Counted from the first letter of the stretch, positions 1-8,236 are shown. The stretch is 12,415 nt of DNA from Planctomycetota bacterium (GCA_026692825.1 JAPLOC010000523.1:1-12415), one strand, 5' to 3'. The notes: generated from the sequence alone by a model not told the origin. Numbers and translations: made by a program.

Positions 1-2857
1 TTTCGGGAGCCGAGCCGGAACGCAAATTCCACAGCGTCTTCACGAGCCGCTCGTCGTCGACATGAGTCCGGTAAAACGGCAGCACGTCACTCTCGATCCG
101 TCGATCACATTCCGCAGAGACAAAGTGGAATGTTGTGGAATACGTGCAGAACAGGTGAAGGCTCTCAAACGCGGCTGGTGAATCCGGGAAATTCCGCGCG
201 AGATCGCAGAGTTCCCGTGAGGAATCTATCAGGGGATGCCGCGCCCGCATGTTTTGCTCATGCTCCGCGGGGGGCCAACCCGCGGCCTCCTGTCCCAGGG
301 CCCTCATTCGCTCTCGGAGTTCGGCGGCCAGTTGCGACAGTTTTTCGTGCGGCGCGGTGACTCTCGCGAGCGGAACCGCGTCGCGGGTGATTTTTCCCTG
401 AAGTTTTCGCAGCAGGTCGATATCGAGAGCGAAGCAGAAATTGTCGTGAATCCAGGTGTTCACGCCAATCACTTGCCCCGCGCGGTTGAGCAATGGACCA
501 CCGCTGCTGCCGCCGGCGACCACAGCGGTCGTTTGCAGCCAGGTTCCCTCCGCCGCCAGCGTGAGGTGTTTCCGGACTTCGTGGGGGAGGTTTTCGGTCT
601 TTTGAATCCCATTCAAAATTCCCACAGTGGTCGTCAGGTCAAGCCCCAGTGGGTGACCCATCGCGACAACATCCATCGCGGGCTGCCTTGACCCCGGCGG
701 GGCGAGCGGCAAAGGCGAAATGGAATTCGTCCGTTCAATATCCGGTTCCAGTTCGAGTATCGCCAGGTCGGCGACAGCATCCCAGGCCCGCAACCCAATC
801 ACCGAGAGTTTTCTGCCATCGGTGAAATCCACGACGGCTTTCGACGCTCCCGACAAAACGTGATAATTCGTCGCGATCAATCCGGTCGAATCCAAGACAA
901 ATCCCGATCCCGACGATCCGATACCCGCCTCCGACTCACAGCGAATCCGCACAACCCGTCCCCGCACCTGTTCCACCAGTTCGGGCAGCGAAAGGGTCGG
1001 TTCCACGCGAGGCTGCGGAATTGTCGGTTGACGCCCCGTGCCAGCCGTTAATCCCTCCCTCTTCTCGGGCGCGCCCTTCTTCGCCCGATAGTCCGCCAGC
1101 GACTCGATCGACCGCCCGGCCCTTCGCCGTTCCGCGATGAGATCTTCGAATTCCTGATTGCAGGACTGGCACTCCGCCAAAAGACGCTCCACCTCGTGCG
1201 CGGCGGCCGCTGAGTCCGGCGAATCGAGATGTCGAACCACGGCCTCATAGTACTTTTCGTTCAGCGCCAGACACACATCCCGATGTTCAGTCAGATTCCT
1301 CGTGGCCGAATACCGCTCTGCAAGGGCGTGCCAACGGGCACGCAGCGACCGGACTCCCGGGACGACGTCGTTGGCCGTTTGCCGACGGAATTCCTCGTCG
1401 CTGATCTCTGCGCGGTTCCACTTGTTGCAAGTTTCGTCGTATCGTTGAAAAAGACGCGGGTGGTCCAATTCCAAAGCCGCCATCTCGGCCATGCCGTCAG
1501 CATGGCGATAGTAAGTCAGCGGGATCGAAATTCCCAACAGCAGCGCCGCCACGGGCAGGATTCGTAACGACCTTTCCAATCGCGTCGGAAGAAACCGCGA
1601 GTTGAACGGCGCGCCCATGACAACACCGAACATCAACCCGGTCAATAGACCGCTCACATTCGCCAGATGATCGACCGGAAACAACATGGGCGACACCACA
1701 CCGCCGATCGCCGCCAATCCAACCAGCGTTCGCAACTCACCCCGCAGAATCGAACGGGGAATCGAATTCCCGGCGAGCAGGATGACGCCCACACCTGCAC
1801 CAGCGACTCCCCAGACGGCCGCTGAGATTCCCGGCGAGAGAAACAGCGGATTGACATACAGGCGAATGCTGCCCGCGATGGCACCACTCAAAAGACACAC
1901 CGCCAACATACCAAACCTCCCCAGCAGCGACTCACGCGTCATGCCCAGAACACCCAGGCATAACATGTTAATCACCAGAGGAAAAAAGGTGACGTGCAGC
2001 AACTGACCGGTTCCCAATCGCCACCAGCCACGCGGAATGGTCAGTGGCCCAAAATTCGCGCCAAAATCGGCTAGCATCTCGATCGGTTCTTGCCGGAACG
2101 ACATCACGGCCATGGTTTTTGACACGAACACATAAACGCAGACGGCTGCCAGAAGCAGCGTCATCCACGGCAGGCCACATCGTTGAAACAGCGACCGAAA
2201 AAACGCGAACCGCGGAACGAATAAATTCGGCGTTTGTTTCGCCACCGCCTTTTCAAATTCGGCCAGCCACATCAGCAAAAACTCAGAGTGGTTCCAAGCC
2301 TCCCGGGCCAGAACCGCGCGCTGTCGATCTTTTGTCTCAGCCGCGGCCAGCAACCCGCGCCACGCGGTCACACGCGACTCGAAAATGGCCGCTTCCGAAG
2401 GACGAGCACCATCCCTGTCAAATTCCGCCGCCTGAGACGAGGACAGCGTGGACAGTCGCCTTTCCAGCCAAGGGATCAGTTCGGTTTGGATCCGTGTCGC
2501 GACCTCGGTGGTCAGCGAGACTCTGCCCGTCGTCCCCTGAAACAACTTTCCGCGAGTTCCATCCACTTCGCGTTCCATCCGCCGCAGTTCGATCAGACTC
2601 GCGGGCAGAATTGTCGTACTCCCACGAACAGCCTCCCTCGAACTGCGATTCCCGTGCGGGGCGTCGTTTGGCGGGGCAACTTCCTCCTGAAACGAAACGA
2701 TTTCCAATGGTGCCTCATCGGTGAATTTCGGCTCGGAGGGCAGTGGATCGACCGCCTCTTCGACGATCGCGATGATCTGCCGACAACCCGGACATTCCCC
2801 TGTGGCGGTGGGAACGACTTCATGCCCGCAATACTTGCAATGAACGAAATCACTCAT
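1..2857 (-). CDS. Zinc-ribbon / rhomboid-like / trypsin-like serine protease fusion (3' end beyond window)
   Basis: I translated this frame by hand from ATG at 2857 to the left edge: 952 codons without a stop, C-terminus missing. Residues 7-25 form a CX2C-X11-CX2C zinc ribbon. About 200 soluble residues follow. A membrane region from about 229 to 447 has roughly seven hydrophobic segments and rhomboid landmarks: W278-W279-R280, H288, N297, G343-I-S345, and A399-N-x-x-G403-x-x-x-G407. A charged linker leads to a trypsin/HtrA-like domain with H666 (TNYHVL), D697 (DAVADLAIL) and S785 (GSSGGPL), so the triad is complete. About 165 further residues, partly coiled-coil-like near 835-860, run to the edge; no PDZ domain is visible. 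Six rhomboid segments plus one would place the zinc ribbon in the cytoplasm and the protease in the periplasm (inference). The rhomboid site has Asn for the catalytic His and Pro for one oxyanion His, so that domain is probably inactive. No clear Shine-Dalgarno precedes the ATG; the zinc ribbon directly after it supports this start. Confidence 0.85.
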   Translation of the reverse strand, partial: MSDFVHCKYCGHEVVPTATGECPGCRQIIAIVEEAVDPLPSEPKFTDEAPLEIVSFQEEVAPPNDAPHGNRSSREAVRGSTTILPASLIELRRMEREVDGTRGKLFQGTTGRVSLTTEVATRIQTELIPWLERRLSTLSSSQAAEFDRDGARPSEAAIFESRVTAWRGLLAAAETKDRQRAVLAREAWNHSEFLLMWLAEFEKAVAKQTPNLFVPRFAFFRSLFQRCGLPWMTLLLAAVCVYVFVSKTMAVMSFRQEPIEMLADFGANFGPLTIPRGWWRLGTGQLLHVTFFPLVINMLCLGVLGMTRESLLGRFGMLAVCLLSGAIAGSIRLYVNPLFLSPGISAAVWGVAGAGVGVILLAGNSIPRSILRGELRTLVGLAAIGGVVSPMLFPVDHLANVSGLLTGLMFGVVMGAPFNSRFLPTRLERSLRILPVAALLLGISIPLTYYRHADGMAEMAALELDHPRLFQRYDETCNKWNRAEISDEEFRRQTANDVVPGVRSLRARWHALAERYSATRNLTEHRDVCLALNEKYYEAVVRHLDSPDSAAAAHEVERLLAECQSCNQEFEDLIAERRRAGRSIESLADYRAKKGAPEKREGLTAGTGRQPTIPQPRVEPTLSLPELVEQVRGRVVRIRCESEAGIGSSGSGFVLDSTGLIATNYHVLSGASKAVVDFTDGRKLSVIGLRAWDAVADLAILELEPDIERTNSISPLPLAPPGSRQPAMDVVAMGHPLGLDLTTTVGILNGIQKTENLPHEVRKHLTLAAEGTWLQTTAVVAGGSSGGPLLNRAGQVIGVNTWIHDNFCFALDIDLLRKLQGKITRDAVPLARVTAPHEKLSQLAAELRERMRALGQEAAGWPPAEHEQNMRARHPLIDSSRELCDLARNFPDSPAAFESLHLFCTYSTTFHFVSAECDRRIESDVLPFYRTHVDDERLVKTLWNLRSGSAPE

Positions 2858-3155
2858 GGTAATTGATCTCGGCGAACAAAATGTGACGCCCGACATTATG
2901 TCAAAAACTTGATCTCGAACGCAATCGTTACCAGCCCCCCCCCTCGCCGAGCGGCTGTCGGTGTTGTGGCGACGACGCATCGAGGCGTCGCTCTGGTTGT
3001 GGTTCCCGCAAAGCGGAACCACAACCGCCTGTGGCAAACACACGACCGGATCGCTTATACCGATAGCCCCCGTGGCGTGGGGCGACGTCCGTCCGCCATC
3101 GCCCCGTGTGTCACCCGACATCCGAGGCGTGGCGTGCTTTGTCAGCCGACAGGTG
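2858..3155. other. Intergenic region rich in inverted repeats
   Basis: These 298 bases separate the fusion-protease start from the end of the dehydrogenase pseudogene, both on the minus strand. I see no convincing gene. The region holds a run of nine C (2935-2943), a small stem-loop at 2973-2990, a strong one at 2995-3026 and a weaker one at 3079-3105. The promoter of the fusion gene should lie at the low-coordinate end, but I cannot identify -35/-10 boxes with confidence. The right half, with its repeated GTGGCGTG-like words, resembles the dispersed intergenic palindromes common in large bacterial genomes; only one copy is visible here, so that is a guess. Confidence 0.5.
2995..3026. repeat. 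Strong imperfect hairpin (14-bp stem, one bulged C, AAA loop)
   Basis: The left arm 2995-3009 and right arm 3013-3026 are reverse complements over 14 positions apart from one extra C in the left arm. The loop is the three A at 3010-3012. Neither strand has a T run after the stem, so it is not a textbook Rho-independent terminator. It lies downstream of the dehydrogenase pseudogene and upstream of the fusion-protease gene, so it could stabilise or attenuate a transcript, or be a dispersed palindromic repeat. Confidence 0.7.
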
Positions 3156-4074
3156 CTATTTCTTCCAGGTCCAGCCGGTGCGGCCCTTCAGATTCACCAC
3201 GCAGCCTTCCGGCCAGCGTCCGGCGTGCAGTCCGACGATGATCTCGGCGCACATTTTCGAGGTGCCGTAGGCGGAATCGTCGTCGAGTCCCGCCACGTGG
3301 CCGCTCACCAGCACGTTGTCGAGCGTGAGCAGCGGACTGGACAGGGGCAGCGGTTCGACCTCGAACACATCCAGCCCCGCCGCCGCCAGCCGGCCGGTTT
3401 TCAGCGCTTCGTACAGGGTTGGTCTTGTTGATGAGATGCAGATTCTCGGCACTCATCGGACAGTGCAGCGAAATGAAATCGGATTCAGCGAACAGTGTGT
3501 CGCGATCGACCAGTTCGATGTTCCACTGTTTGCAGAATTCCGGATTGGGAAACGGTTCGAACGCGATCACCTTCATTCCCAGGCCGACACCGCGCGTGGC
3601 GGTCGCCTGACCAATGCGGCCCAAGCCCACCAGTCCCAGCGTCTTCCCCTGCACGCGGGGATAACTCCGCCGAGCCCATTGATTCGCCCGCACCTTGCGG
3701 TCCAGCAGCGGAAATCCCCGGGCGATCGCCATCAACAGCGCGATGGTATGCTCGGCGACCGAATGATGGTTGACCCCCGGGGTGACGCAGACCGGAATGT
3801 CGGCGGCGTCGCACGCCACGAGATTGACCGCGTCAAACCCCACCCCCGCCCGAGTCACGGTGCGCAGACGCGGGAGCGACTGAATCACGCGCGGCGTATA
3901 CGGTTCCGAGCCGGCGAGCGACGCGTCGGCATCCTTCAGAACGGCGATCAACTGGTCTTCCTGAAATACGTCGCAGCCTGCGGGAGGGAACACGACCTCG
4001 AAGCCATGGTCGGCGAAGATCTGATTGTGCGGGCCTTCCTGGGCGATTTTGGCGGTGATGACAACCTTGGGCAT
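3156..4074 (-). pseudogene. D-3-phosphoglycerate dehydrogenase-like 2-hydroxyacid dehydrogenase, broken by internal deletion
   Basis: The family oxidises 2-hydroxyacids with NAD; the SerA type makes 3-phosphohydroxypyruvate for serine synthesis. From ATG at 4074 the first frame runs 218 residues: the N-terminal substrate half, then a Rossmann domain with GLGRIG at 150-155 and an acidic residue (FEP) ending the next strand, up to HLINKT. The match then jumps to another frame (from about 3419) reading TLYEALKTGRLAAAGLDVF, with the later Glu (FEVEP) and the His of SGHVAGL, and ends at TAG 3156-3158. Between the two halves the family normally has about 25 residues including NTARGxxVDE, which carries the catalytic Arg; these are absent. 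A deletion plus frameshift is therefore likely, and the product should be inactive. The frame is open upstream to 4185, but those 37 residues look non-homologous; a GGAG lies 11 bases before ATG 4074. The substrate cannot be told from other PGDH-like enzymes. Confidence 0.8.
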
Positions 4075-4217
4075 CGAAGAACAGACTCCACGCGAACATG
4101 CGGTTTGGCCGGGCGGACGGATTCCGCCGGGCGGTGAGGACCAGACGGCGTCGCGAACCACATCGCGCCCGTCACGCGAAGCCACAGACTAGCAGGGATG
4201 TGCCTTTTGCCCCAGTG

Positions 4218-5225
4218 TTACGCCGCCCGCATGATAACCTGCTTCTGTCGCGGCTGAAGCACCCAATCCACGGCTCTCCAGTCCATCCAGGACCAGTCGG
4301 GATCGCCGCACCCTTGACCGCGGAATCCCAAATGCCCGCCACCCGGGGTGGTATGGAGTCGCACGCTGTCGGGGAGTTTCAATCGCCGCAGCGATTCGAT
4401 TCCCACCAGCGGGTCGTCGTTCGCACCCAGAATCAGCGTTGGAACCCGAATCCCCGGAACGAATTGCCACGCGCTGGTCTCGCGGTAGTAATTCGCGCCG
4501 GTCCCGAATCCACACAACGGACCGGTGAACTGGTCGTCGAATTCTTCAATCCGTCGCGGAGGGCGGGGAATACTCGGATCGGGGACGCCCGGAACAAGCG
4601 TCCGCCATTTCGCGACGTGATTCATCAGCAACGTCAGAAAATACTTGTCGTAGAATCGACTCAGGCCGTCCCCCAGTCGTTCCACGCAAAACGCCAGGTC
4701 CACGGGGGGACAGACAGCGAGTACAGATTCCAGTTCCGGGGGATTGAGTGCCGGGCATTCCCCCGCCAGCTTCAGCAACACGCTCCCGCCGAGCGAGAAC
4801 CCCAGGGCGGCGATTCCGGAACCAGGGCATTGCCGAACAATCTCCCGAAGGGCGGCCCGGGCGTCGTCGGAACGTCCGCTATGATAGGGGAGTTTCGCCA
4901 ACGCCATCCCCGCGCCACAGGAACGCATATCCATTCGAAACGTTCGAACCCCATGCAGATTCAATCGATGCGCGACGCGCCGCATGTAGGGGCTGCGATG
5001 GTCGCCAGCCAGGCCGTGAATCAACAGCGCCGCCTGATCCCCGGGATTCCAGCTCTCGGGACAATCGTCATGCAGCACGATCCGGTCGCCGTCGGCCAAG
5101 GTCACAAGATGCCGGCCCGCCCGATCGGGCGGAAGCCGACGATCCAAATACGCCGCCGCCAGGGTTTGAAAATGCCCATTTCGCAACAACCAGTGCGGGA
5201 CGAAATTGGGCAGGCTGAGGTTCAC
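4218..5225 (-). CDS. YheT-type alpha/beta hydrolase
   Basis: The product is 335 residues from a GTG at 5225, close to the usual length of the YheT/ABHD1-3 hydrolases, which are predicted serine esterases or lipases of poorly known substrate. The N-terminus has the family signature LPNFVPHWLLRNGHFQTL. It is followed by an oxyanion-side HGLAGDHRSPYMRR, a conserved RTFRMDMRSCG stretch, the nucleophile elbow GFSLGG (Ser about 144), the acid in GANDDPLVG (about 270-271) and the histidine in GGGHLGF (about 298). All triad positions are present. The frame is open further upstream to an ATG at 5489, but the added 88 residues match nothing in the family and would overlap the divergent gene's signal peptide. 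No ATG lies between them, so GTG 5225 is preferred despite lacking a good ribosome binding site. It ends with TAA at 4218-4220. No signal peptide or membrane segment is seen, so it is probably cytoplasmic. Confidence 0.85.
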   Translation of the reverse strand: MNLSLPNFVPHWLLRNGHFQTLAAAYLDRRLPPDRAGRHLVTLADGDRIVLHDDCPESWNPGDQAALLIHGLAGDHRSPYMRRVAHRLNLHGVRTFRMDMRSCGAGMALAKLPYHSGRSDDARAALREIVRQCPGSGIAALGFSLGGSVLLKLAGECPALNPPELESVLAVCPPVDLAFCVERLGDGLSRFYDKYFLTLLMNHVAKWRTLVPGVPDPSIPRPPRRIEEFDDQFTGPLCGFGTGANYYRETSAWQFVPGIRVPTLILGANDDPLVGIESLRRLKLPDSVRLHTTPGGGHLGFRGQGCGDPDWSWMDWRAVDWVLQPRQKQVIMRAA

Positions 5226-5425
5226 GCTGGTTTCATCGGGTGGAGGGGAACCGAAATTCGCGGCGGACTCTACCCAGTCTCCCCATTTGCCGCCAGACCA
5301 ATATTTCGGCAGGAAAATCCGTGAAGACGTGATGTACGCGTGGTCCCCCCTCGCGGCGACCAGATTCAGAAAGTAGAATCCCGATTCGGTTGAGACGACC
5401 GTTCCACTTTTCAGGGTTGGTTCCG
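5226..5425. promoter_or_regulatory. Presumed divergent promoter region
   Basis: If the hydrolase starts at GTG 5225 and the isochorismatase-ThuA gene at ATG 5426, these 200 bases separate two divergently transcribed genes and must carry both promoters. I do not recognise sigma-factor boxes or an operator palindrome. The call rests on gene arrangement only. Confidence 0.35.
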
Positions 5426-7047
5426 ATGCGCGCTCCGTCGAACTTCCATTTTCGCTGGCCGACGATTCTTGGATGGATGACCCTGTCACTTCTGGGGTTG
5501 CCCGGAATGTCGGAAGTGGCGATCACTCCTTCCGCACCATCCCGAGCTGAAGCGGCGGATGAAGCGCCGGCCTTACGGGGCACATTCGTGTTGAAACCTC
5601 CCCGGGGAGTGGTCGTTATCACGCGATCACCCAACGGGTCGAATGGGACGCCCGCAAGACGGCCGTGGTGATCTGTGACATGTGGGACCAGCATTGGAGC
5701 CGGCCCGCGACCCGCCGTGTCGCCGAAATGGCTCCCCGGATGAACGAAGTGGTCGCCGAGGCCCGGCGTCGCGGCGCGCTGATCATCCATTGCCCCAGCG
5801 ACACGCTCGACTTTTACAAAGACACTCCGCAGCGGGCTCTCGCGAAGCAGGCCCCCGTCATTGAAACCAAGATCCCGCTGGAACGCTGGTGCCGCATTAT
5901 CGAGGCGCAGGAAGGGAAACTCCCGATCGACGACAGCGACGGCGGCTGTGACAACGTTCCCCCCTGCAAGAACTACAAGGCGTGGAGCCGACAGATCGCC
6001 ACGATCGAAATCCATCCCCAGGACGCGATCACCGACAGTGCCGAGGCGTTTTACCTGATGCGTTCACGCGGCATCGACAACGTGATCGTGGTGGGAGTTC
6101 ACACGAATATGTGCGTGCTGGGACGTCCGTTTTCCATCCGCCAACTGGTTCGGCAAGGGCAGAACGTGATGCTGCTGCGCGATATGACCGACACCATGTA
6201 CAACCCGCGGATGGCCCCGTTCGTTCACCATTGCACCGGCACCGACCTGGTGATCGAGCATATCGAAAAGAACTGGTGCCCGACGGCGACCAGCGTCGAT
6301 CTGGTGGAGGGAAAGGAGTTTCGCTTTTCAGAAGATCAGCGGCCCCACGTCGCGGTGCTGATGGCGGAAGACGAGTACAAAACCGAACAGTCGCTTCCCG
6401 CCTGGGGAGCGAAGTTTCTGGGGAAGGAATTCCGCACGACCTACATTTTCGGCAACGACACAGACCGCAATGACTTGCCCGGCATCGACGCTCTCGACCA
6501 AGCCGACGTGCTGCTGGTGAGCGTTCGCCGACGGGTTCCCACGAAGGGTCAGCTCGACACCGTCCGTCGGTTCATTGAAGCGGGCAAACCGGTTGTGGGA
6601 ATTCGAACCGCCAGTCACGCGTTTTCATTGCGCGATGGAGCTCCGCCGCCAGAGGGTCACGACGCCTGGCTGACCTTTGACCCGGATGTCCTGGGAGGAC
6701 ATTACACCGGCCACCACGGCGAAGGCTTGAAGGTAGCGGTGACCGTGCCGGGGGAATCGCCCCATCCCATTCTGACGGGAGTCAACGTGACCGAGCTGGT
6801 GGGGAACGGATCGTTGTACAAGGTGAATCCGCTGGCGATCTCGGCGACGCCGATTCTGATCGGTTCGATTCCCGACACACCGGTCGAACCAATTGCGTGG
6901 ACCTACACCAACAAATTCGGCAGCCGGGTGTTTTACACCTCGCTGGGACACGTGGGTGATTTCGCGGAGCCGGCGTTTCAGCGCCTGCTGCTGAACGGCG
7001 TCCGCTGGGCCGCCGGGCTTCCTGTCGAGGGAACGGAGTCAAAGTAA
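5426..7047 (+). pseudogene. Exported isochorismatase-like hydrolase fused to ThuA-like domain, one-base frameshift
   Basis: Two overlapping frames form one gene. From ATG 5426 the first gives a signal-peptide-like N-terminus: Arg10, then a hydrophobic core PTILGWMTLSLLGLPG, then a small-residue stretch ending near SRAEA. It continues to RG at about 5580. The second frame resumes at 5581 with HIRVETSPGSGRYHAITQRV and reads to TAA at 7047. One extra G in the GGGG run 5577-5580 would join them into 540 residues. Residues about 79-300 are isochorismatase/cysteine-hydrolase-like, with the likely catalytic Asp85 in VVICDMWD and Cys230 in GVHTNMCVLG; the usual Lys is not obvious. Residues about 308-535 are ThuA-like (class I glutamine amidotransferase fold), with GIRTASHAF and GHVGDF motifs. 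A gene call starting at GTG 5665 would lose the signal peptide and most of the first beta strand. The substrate is unknown. The alternative is a sequencing error in an intact gene. Confidence 0.8.
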
Positions 7048-7060
7048 ACGAGTCTGCACG

Positions 7061-7084
7061 CTGCCGAAAACGGAGTTTTCGCAG
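7061..7084 (+). terminator. Possible transcription terminator hairpin after isochorismatase-ThuA gene
   Basis: Fourteen bases after the stop codon, arm 7061-7071 pairs with arm 7075-7084 over ten positions with one bulged C and a GGA loop. No U-tract follows, so it is not a canonical intrinsic terminator; it may be a transcript-stabilising 3' hairpin. The call rests on position and symmetry. Confidence 0.4.
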
Positions 7085-7162
7085 AGCCGATGCGTTTGAC
7101 GCGGCCGTCAGTCGAAGCCGCGCGATTCCGATCGGCAGATTTCCGCCAGGAGATGCCCCGAA

Positions 7163-8236
7163 ATGTTCAAGCGGATCTGGCGCAACGTTGCCAATCGGCT
7201 GCGTCGACTTGACGCGCGGTGGCGGCTCCCTGTTCGGGGCATACTGCTGCTGGCGCTGGCGGGGCTGGTGACGGGCGGCTATTTCGTTGGGCGCGTGGTT
7301 TATGTGAATGTACTGTTGCGACAGGCCGGCCGACTCGATCTTTCGATTTGGAATGGCAGTACGTGGGGTGAGTCGCTCATCGGTCATGACCAATTCATCG
7401 TGATCCGGTCCGACCCGGGGGCCGACCGACTGCCGGAAGCCGTCCGACGGTGGCTGATGCGGAATGAAATTCTTCTGTCGCCTGTGATCGGAACATTAGT
7501 GTTCACTTCGCCTGTCGACGCAGAAACGCTGCGATCCGTCGTTCGAGTCGGTCAACCGGAAACTGTCGTACTGGGTGGTGAGTGGTTGACCACGGCGCAT
7601 TTCGACGCGGTGTCGGAATCGCAGAAACTCCGGGAACTCGAGGTGACATTGCCCACCAATTCCAGCGGACTGCGCTGGAACCGGTTATCGCGCTGCGAAG
7701 AATTCCAGTTTCTGTCGATCGCGACCGAATGGCAGATTCTGCCCCCGGGGTTGATTTTGGAACTCTTGCCGATGGGATCGTTGAGCAGACTCCAATTGAC
7801 CAAATCCCGCCTGACGACCGAGACGGTCGCCGCCATCTGCCAACTGGCGGCTAACAGGCCGTTGCGGATTGTGCTGTTTTTGTGCGAGTGTGATGCCGAC
7901 GCGTACGCTGCCTTTCGTGCGTTGCCTGAATCGGCGTCACTCGAAATTCGCAATCCCATTGCGTTTGACGACAACCAACTGCTGGCACTCGCCAGTGTTC
8001 CGCAATTGACGGCCTTTTGCGAACCCGGGGAACACACAATCACGGATCAGGGAATGTGGGGGCTTTGGGAACATCCGCGCCTTGAGGTGTTGAGCGCTCG
8101 TCGACAGCAAGACATTGCAGATTCTGATGGTGAAACCGAGTCAATTGACCGAAAGTGCCAAGTCTTCATTTCGCCGACGTTGTCTGAATGTCACACTTCT
8201 AGAACACCCTATCATTCAATAGCAGCCGGGTTCTGA
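7163..8236 (+). CDS. Membrane-anchored leucine-rich-repeat-like protein, probably frameshifted near its end
   Basis: I do not recognise a named family. The ATG at 7163 follows a good AGGAG site ten bases upstream. The protein has a basic N-terminus (FKRIWRNVANRLRRLDARWR), then one hydrophobic segment at about residues 25-47, so it is likely anchored with the rest outside the cytoplasm. From about residue 150 onward, Leu-rich units such as LRELEVTLP, FQFLSIATEW, LSRLQLTKSRLT and ITDQGMWGLWEHPRLEVLSA resemble the degenerate leucine-rich repeats common in planctomycetes. After LEVLSA (about 8098) the frame turns into low-quality sequence to TGA 8236. The next frame, from 8100, gives VDSKTLQILMVKPSQLTESA...RRRCLNVTLLE and stops at TAG 8220-8222, which looks more like an LRR ending. 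A one-base insertion near 8099 would explain this. A partial copy of its N-terminus lies downstream at 8304. Confidence 0.65.
   Translation: MFKRIWRNVANRLRRLDARWRLPVRGILLLALAGLVTGGYFVGRVVYVNVLLRQAGRLDLSIWNGSTWGESLIGHDQFIVIRSDPGADRLPEAVRRWLMRNEILLSPVIGTLVFTSPVDAETLRSVVRVGQPETVVLGGEWLTTAHFDAVSESQKLRELEVTLPTNSSGLRWNRLSRCEEFQFLSIATEWQILPPGLILELLPMGSLSRLQLTKSRLTTETVAAICQLAANRPLRIVLFLCECDADAYAAFRALPESASLEIRNPIAFDDNQLLALASVPQLTAFCEPGEHTITDQGMWGLWEHPRLEVLSARRQQDIADSDGETESIDRKCQVFISPTLSECHTSRTPYHSIAAGF

Noticed and set aside
130..1567. Plus-strand open frames of 60-150 codons in the first 1.6 kb
   Set aside because: They are all antisense to the fusion-protease frame, which I translated without a stop and which shows the serine-protease triad.
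4098..5324. Plus-strand open frame of 408 codons
   Set aside because: It lies antisense to the YheT-type hydrolase, which has clear family motifs. The plus-strand translation is Arg/Pro-rich without any recognisable domain; long antisense frames are expected at this GC content.
5226..5489. 88-residue N-terminal extension of the hydrolase from ATG 5489
   Set aside because: It has no family similarity, would overlap the divergent gene's signal peptide, and the family N-terminus begins right at GTG 5225.
5577..5580. Programmed ribosomal frameshift at the G run
   Set aside because: The site has no heptameric slippery pattern, and such fusions are normally encoded in one frame. A lost base or sequencing error is simpler.
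5233..6015. Minus-strand open frame of 260 codons
   Set aside because: It is antisense to the isochorismatase-ThuA gene and shows no domain; the plus strand has the conserved motifs.
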